A DNA stretch of 8,965 bases, taken from the NCBI GenBank assembly GCA_023433685.1, contig JAEYUD010000032.1:1-8965 (forward strand), given 5' to 3'. The stretch comes from Bacteroidota bacterium (GTDB taxonomy: Bacteria > Bacteroidota > Ignavibacteria > Ignavibacteriales > Ignavibacteriaceae). Position numbers and translations under genes: made by a program. The notes under the pieces are model-generated. The model worked only from the letters and a program-made list of their open reading frames with translations. It did no database searches and had not been told where the DNA came from. Below are positions 7,366-8,965 of this stretch, piece after piece (within the stretch, counting starts at the first letter, position 1; each line of letters starts with the position of its first letter).

Positions 7366-8457
7366 TTTCAATGAATCAAAGGCGGTGGAAGGTATGATCG
7401 TGCCATTTAGAAGCCTATCCTTCATTTCACTAAACTTGTGAGCTATTTCGGTATTTCTGAAAAATGAATCGTACAAATAGTCCTTTATCATGAATTCGAC
7501 CCACTCGACGTTCTGACTTCTCCGTCTTTTATCGAAAATACCCGACGATTTCGTATTCTGTGTGAATTCCTCGACCACGGTCCAAAGTTCCGGAATACCT
7601 TCCCCCGACAATGCCGATGCGGTATATGCTTTTGATTCCCATCCTTCAGTTGAAGGGTAGAGGTAGTGAAGAGCCGCTGAATATTCGGCTTTTGCCATTT
7701 GTGCTTTTATAAAGTTCTCACCATCGGCTTTATTTATCAGGATCGCGTCGCATATCTCCATCACCCCCTTTTTCATCCCCTGAAGTTCATCACCACCTCC
7801 GGGTATGAGAACAAGCAGGAAAAAATCGACCATTGACCTGACAGTGATCTCGCTCTGCCCTACGCCGACAGTTTCAACGAGGATAACATCATACCCGGCT
7901 GCCTCACAGACAGTAATAGCTTCCCTTGTTTTCCTCGCGACACCCCCAAGTGTACCTCCTGAAGCGGAAGGTCTGATAAAACAAGCCGGATTTCTTGAAA
8001 GATTCTCCATTCGGGTTTTGTCACCGAGAATACTCCCGTTGCTGATCGAACTCGATGGATCAACGGTCAAAACAGCCACTTTGTGCCCGAGAGAGATAAG
8101 ATACATTCCGAGTGATTCGATCAAAGTGCTTTTGCCGGCACCGGGAACGCCACTTATACCAATTCTAACGGAATTTCCTGAGTGGGGGAGAAGAGTTGCG
8201 AGAATATCTTTTGCCCTCGCTTGATGGTGCATCGAAGTGCTTTCAATCAGTGTGATCGTCTTCGCCAGGCGGTTACGGTCGTTTGATATTACTCCTTCAA
8301 CCAATTGTTCATTAGTGAATGATTTCTTTTTGAAATGTTTCACCGGTGCAGGATTGAATTTTTCTTCCACACCTTTTACCACGCGAATTGCAAATTCATC
8401 GCCATGGTTTTCGGGTGTCCAATCGGGTCTGTATGATTTTTTCTCGTTATCGTTCAT
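7336..8457 (-). CDS. meaB: MeaB, methylmalonyl-CoA mutase-associated GTPase (ArgK/MeaB G3E family)
   Basis: MeaB is a cytoplasmic P-loop GTPase that binds methylmalonyl-CoA mutase, gates loading of adenosylcobalamin and protects the enzyme from inactivation. With the start at ATG 8457 it has 373 residues. The motifs are Walker A GVPGAGKST (103-111), the VDPSSS segment with D133, the switch-region ETVGVGQSE (195-203), and NKAD (242-245) for guanine specificity. The N-terminal RPDWTPEN motif is typical of MeaB from this phylum and precedes the GTPase domain by an extension of roughly 90 residues. An upstream in-frame ATG at 8493 would add 12 residues (MFKRYSLFFIEI), but that start lies inside the terminator stem and its codons are the hairpin and U-tract, so 8457 is preferred; AGAG just before it is a weak ribosome-binding site. 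It lies downstream of mutB in the same direction, as expected for its partner. Function is confident. Confidence 0.93.
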   Translation of the reverse strand: MNDNEKKSYRPDWTPENHGDEFAIRVVKGVEEKFNPAPVKHFKKKSFTNEQLVEGVISNDRNRLAKTITLIESTSMHHQARAKDILATLLPHSGNSVRIGISGVPGAGKSTLIESLGMYLISLGHKVAVLTVDPSSSISNGSILGDKTRMENLSRNPACFIRPSASGGTLGGVARKTREAITVCEAAGYDVILVETVGVGQSEITVRSMVDFFLLVLIPGGGDELQGMKKGVMEICDAILINKADGENFIKAQMAKAEYSAALHYLYPSTEGWESKAYTASALSGEGIPELWTVVEEFTQNTKSSGIFDKRRRSQNVEWVEFMIKDYLYDSFFRNTEIAHKFSEMKDRLLNGTIIPSTAFDSLKESWLKNHRE

Positions 8458-8466
8458 AATCTCTAT

Positions 8467-8526
8467 AAAAAAAAGGCTGTATCGTTTAAACATTAATTGA
8501 GAATCAATGATTCAAACGACACAGCC
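8467..8526 (-). terminator. Strong intrinsic terminator between mutB and meaB
   Basis: Read on the minus strand, the left arm GGCTGTGTCGTTT (8526-8514) pairs with AAACGATACAGCC (8487-8475), 13 pairs including one G-U wobble. The stem can extend to 17 pairs with 8488-8491 and 8510-8513, counting two more G-U wobbles. A small inner hairpin, ATTGA/TCAAT on the plus strand (8496-8500 with 8504-8508), caps it. Eight consecutive T residues (8474-8467) follow the stem directly. This is a textbook Rho-independent terminator for transcription coming from mutB. It begins 16 nt after the mutB stop. The plus direction has no T-run after the stem. Only 9 nt separate the T-run from the meaB start at 8457. 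Confidence 0.88.
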
Positions 8527-8542
8527 AAAGAATCAATTCAGT

Positions 8543-8965
8543 CTATTCGCTGAATCTTTTAAGAACTTCTTCCATGATCTTCTGCGCGGCCTCGGGAATT
8601 TTAGTTCCTGGTCCAAAAATGGCAAAAGCACCATTTTCGTAAAGATATTCATAATCCTGTTGCGGTATAACACCACCAACAATAACGATTATATCTTCAC
8701 GTCCAAGATTATGGAGTTCCTCTATTAGTTTAGGGAGGAGCGTTTTGTGTCCGGCAGCCAGTGAACTCATTCCAACGCAGTGAACGTCATTCTCAACAGC
8801 CTGACGGGCCGTCTCTTCGGGGGTCTGGAACAGAGGACCCATATCAACATCGAAGCCCATATCGGCATAAGCAGTTGCAACAACTTTCGCGCCTCTGTCG
8901 TGGCCATCCTGCCCCATCTTTGCTATCATTATTCTGGGTCGTCTGCCGGCAATAGAGGCAAACTC
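8543..8965 (-). CDS. mutB: Methylmalonyl-CoA mutase large subunit, C-terminal cobalamin-binding domain (5' end outside window)
   Basis: The last 140 codons of the gene are present; the frame is open to the right edge and the ATG at 8929 is internal. Methylmalonyl-CoA mutase interconverts methylmalonyl-CoA and succinyl-CoA using adenosylcobalamin. This C-terminal Rossmann-like domain carries the B12 'base-off/His-on' signature: DGHDRG near the start (the cobalt-binding His in the DxHxxG motif), SSLAAGH in the middle, and VGGVIP then AIFGPGT near the end. The surrounding sequence (RIMIAKMGQDGH, GPLFQTPEE) is very close to typical mutase alpha/large subunits rather than to the small subunit, which lacks the cobalamin His. 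The end, soon after FGPGT, matches the family's normal C-terminus, so the TAG stop is genuine. meaB lies downstream, separated by a terminator. Other acyl-CoA mutases (ethylmalonyl-CoA, isobutyryl-CoA) share this domain, but the MeaB neighbour and close motif match favour methylmalonyl-CoA mutase. Confidence 0.93.
   Translation of the reverse strand, partial: EFASIAGRRPRIMIAKMGQDGHDRGAKVVATAYADMGFDVDMGPLFQTPEETARQAVENDVHCVGMSSLAAGHKTLLPKLIEELHNLGREDIIVIVGGVIPQQDYEYLYENGAFAIFGPGTKIPEAAQKIMEEVLKRFSE

Noticed and set aside
7805..8224. 139-codon open frame on the plus strand
   Set aside because: It lies entirely antisense to meaB, whose GTPase motifs are unambiguous; the antisense translation has no recognisable domain and no ribosome-binding site.
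8237..8728. Two short plus-strand open frames (8237-8500 and 8507-8728)
   Set aside because: They are antisense to meaB and mutB, cross the terminator hairpin, and have low-complexity translations typical of shadow frames.

Overview
The window looks like a chromosomal segment from a member of the Bacteroidota, plausibly an Ignavibacteria/Chlorobi-type lineage. The main reason is a very long sprA gene, which encodes the giant outer-membrane barrel of the type IX secretion system, a machine known only from this phylum. Shine-Dalgarno sequences are weak and intergenic DNA is AT-rich, which fits. The finer placement is inference, because no rRNA or tRNA is present.

Layout: (1) Positions 2-5395, plus strand: the 3' three quarters or so of sprA, entering from the left edge and broken by one in-frame TAG at 2591-2593. 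The same frame is open on both sides and the protein family match continues across the stop. (2) Positions 5399-6298, minus strand: a glycerophosphodiester phosphodiesterase-family protein, convergent with sprA at 3 bp. (3) Positions 6299-6357: a short AT-rich divergent promoter region. (4) Positions 6358-7335, plus strand: a membrane-anchored alpha/beta hydrolase (esterase/lysophospholipase-like). Its stop codon directly abuts the stop of the next, convergent gene. (5) Positions 7336-8457, minus strand: MeaB, the G-protein chaperone of methylmalonyl-CoA mutase. (6) Positions 8543-8965, minus strand: the C-terminal cobalamin-binding domain of the methylmalonyl-CoA mutase large subunit, running off the right edge.

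The minus-strand pair at the right forms a mutB-meaB cluster for the B12-dependent interconversion of methylmalonyl-CoA and succinyl-CoA (propionate metabolism), with MeaB protecting and reloading the mutase. Between them lies a strong intrinsic terminator whose U-tract ends only 9 nt before the meaB ATG. meaB expression must therefore come from readthrough or regulated antitermination, or from a promoter inside or upstream of the hairpin. The two middle genes both have lipid/ester hydrolase folds and share a divergent control region, so a joint role in membrane lipid turnover is possible but unproven.

The two observations most worth checking are the single amber codon in an otherwise intact sprA and the terminator that sits on the meaB translation start. 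I saw no mobile element, CRISPR array, RNA gene or clearly novel defence-type system here. No gene-free stretch exceeds about 85 bases.
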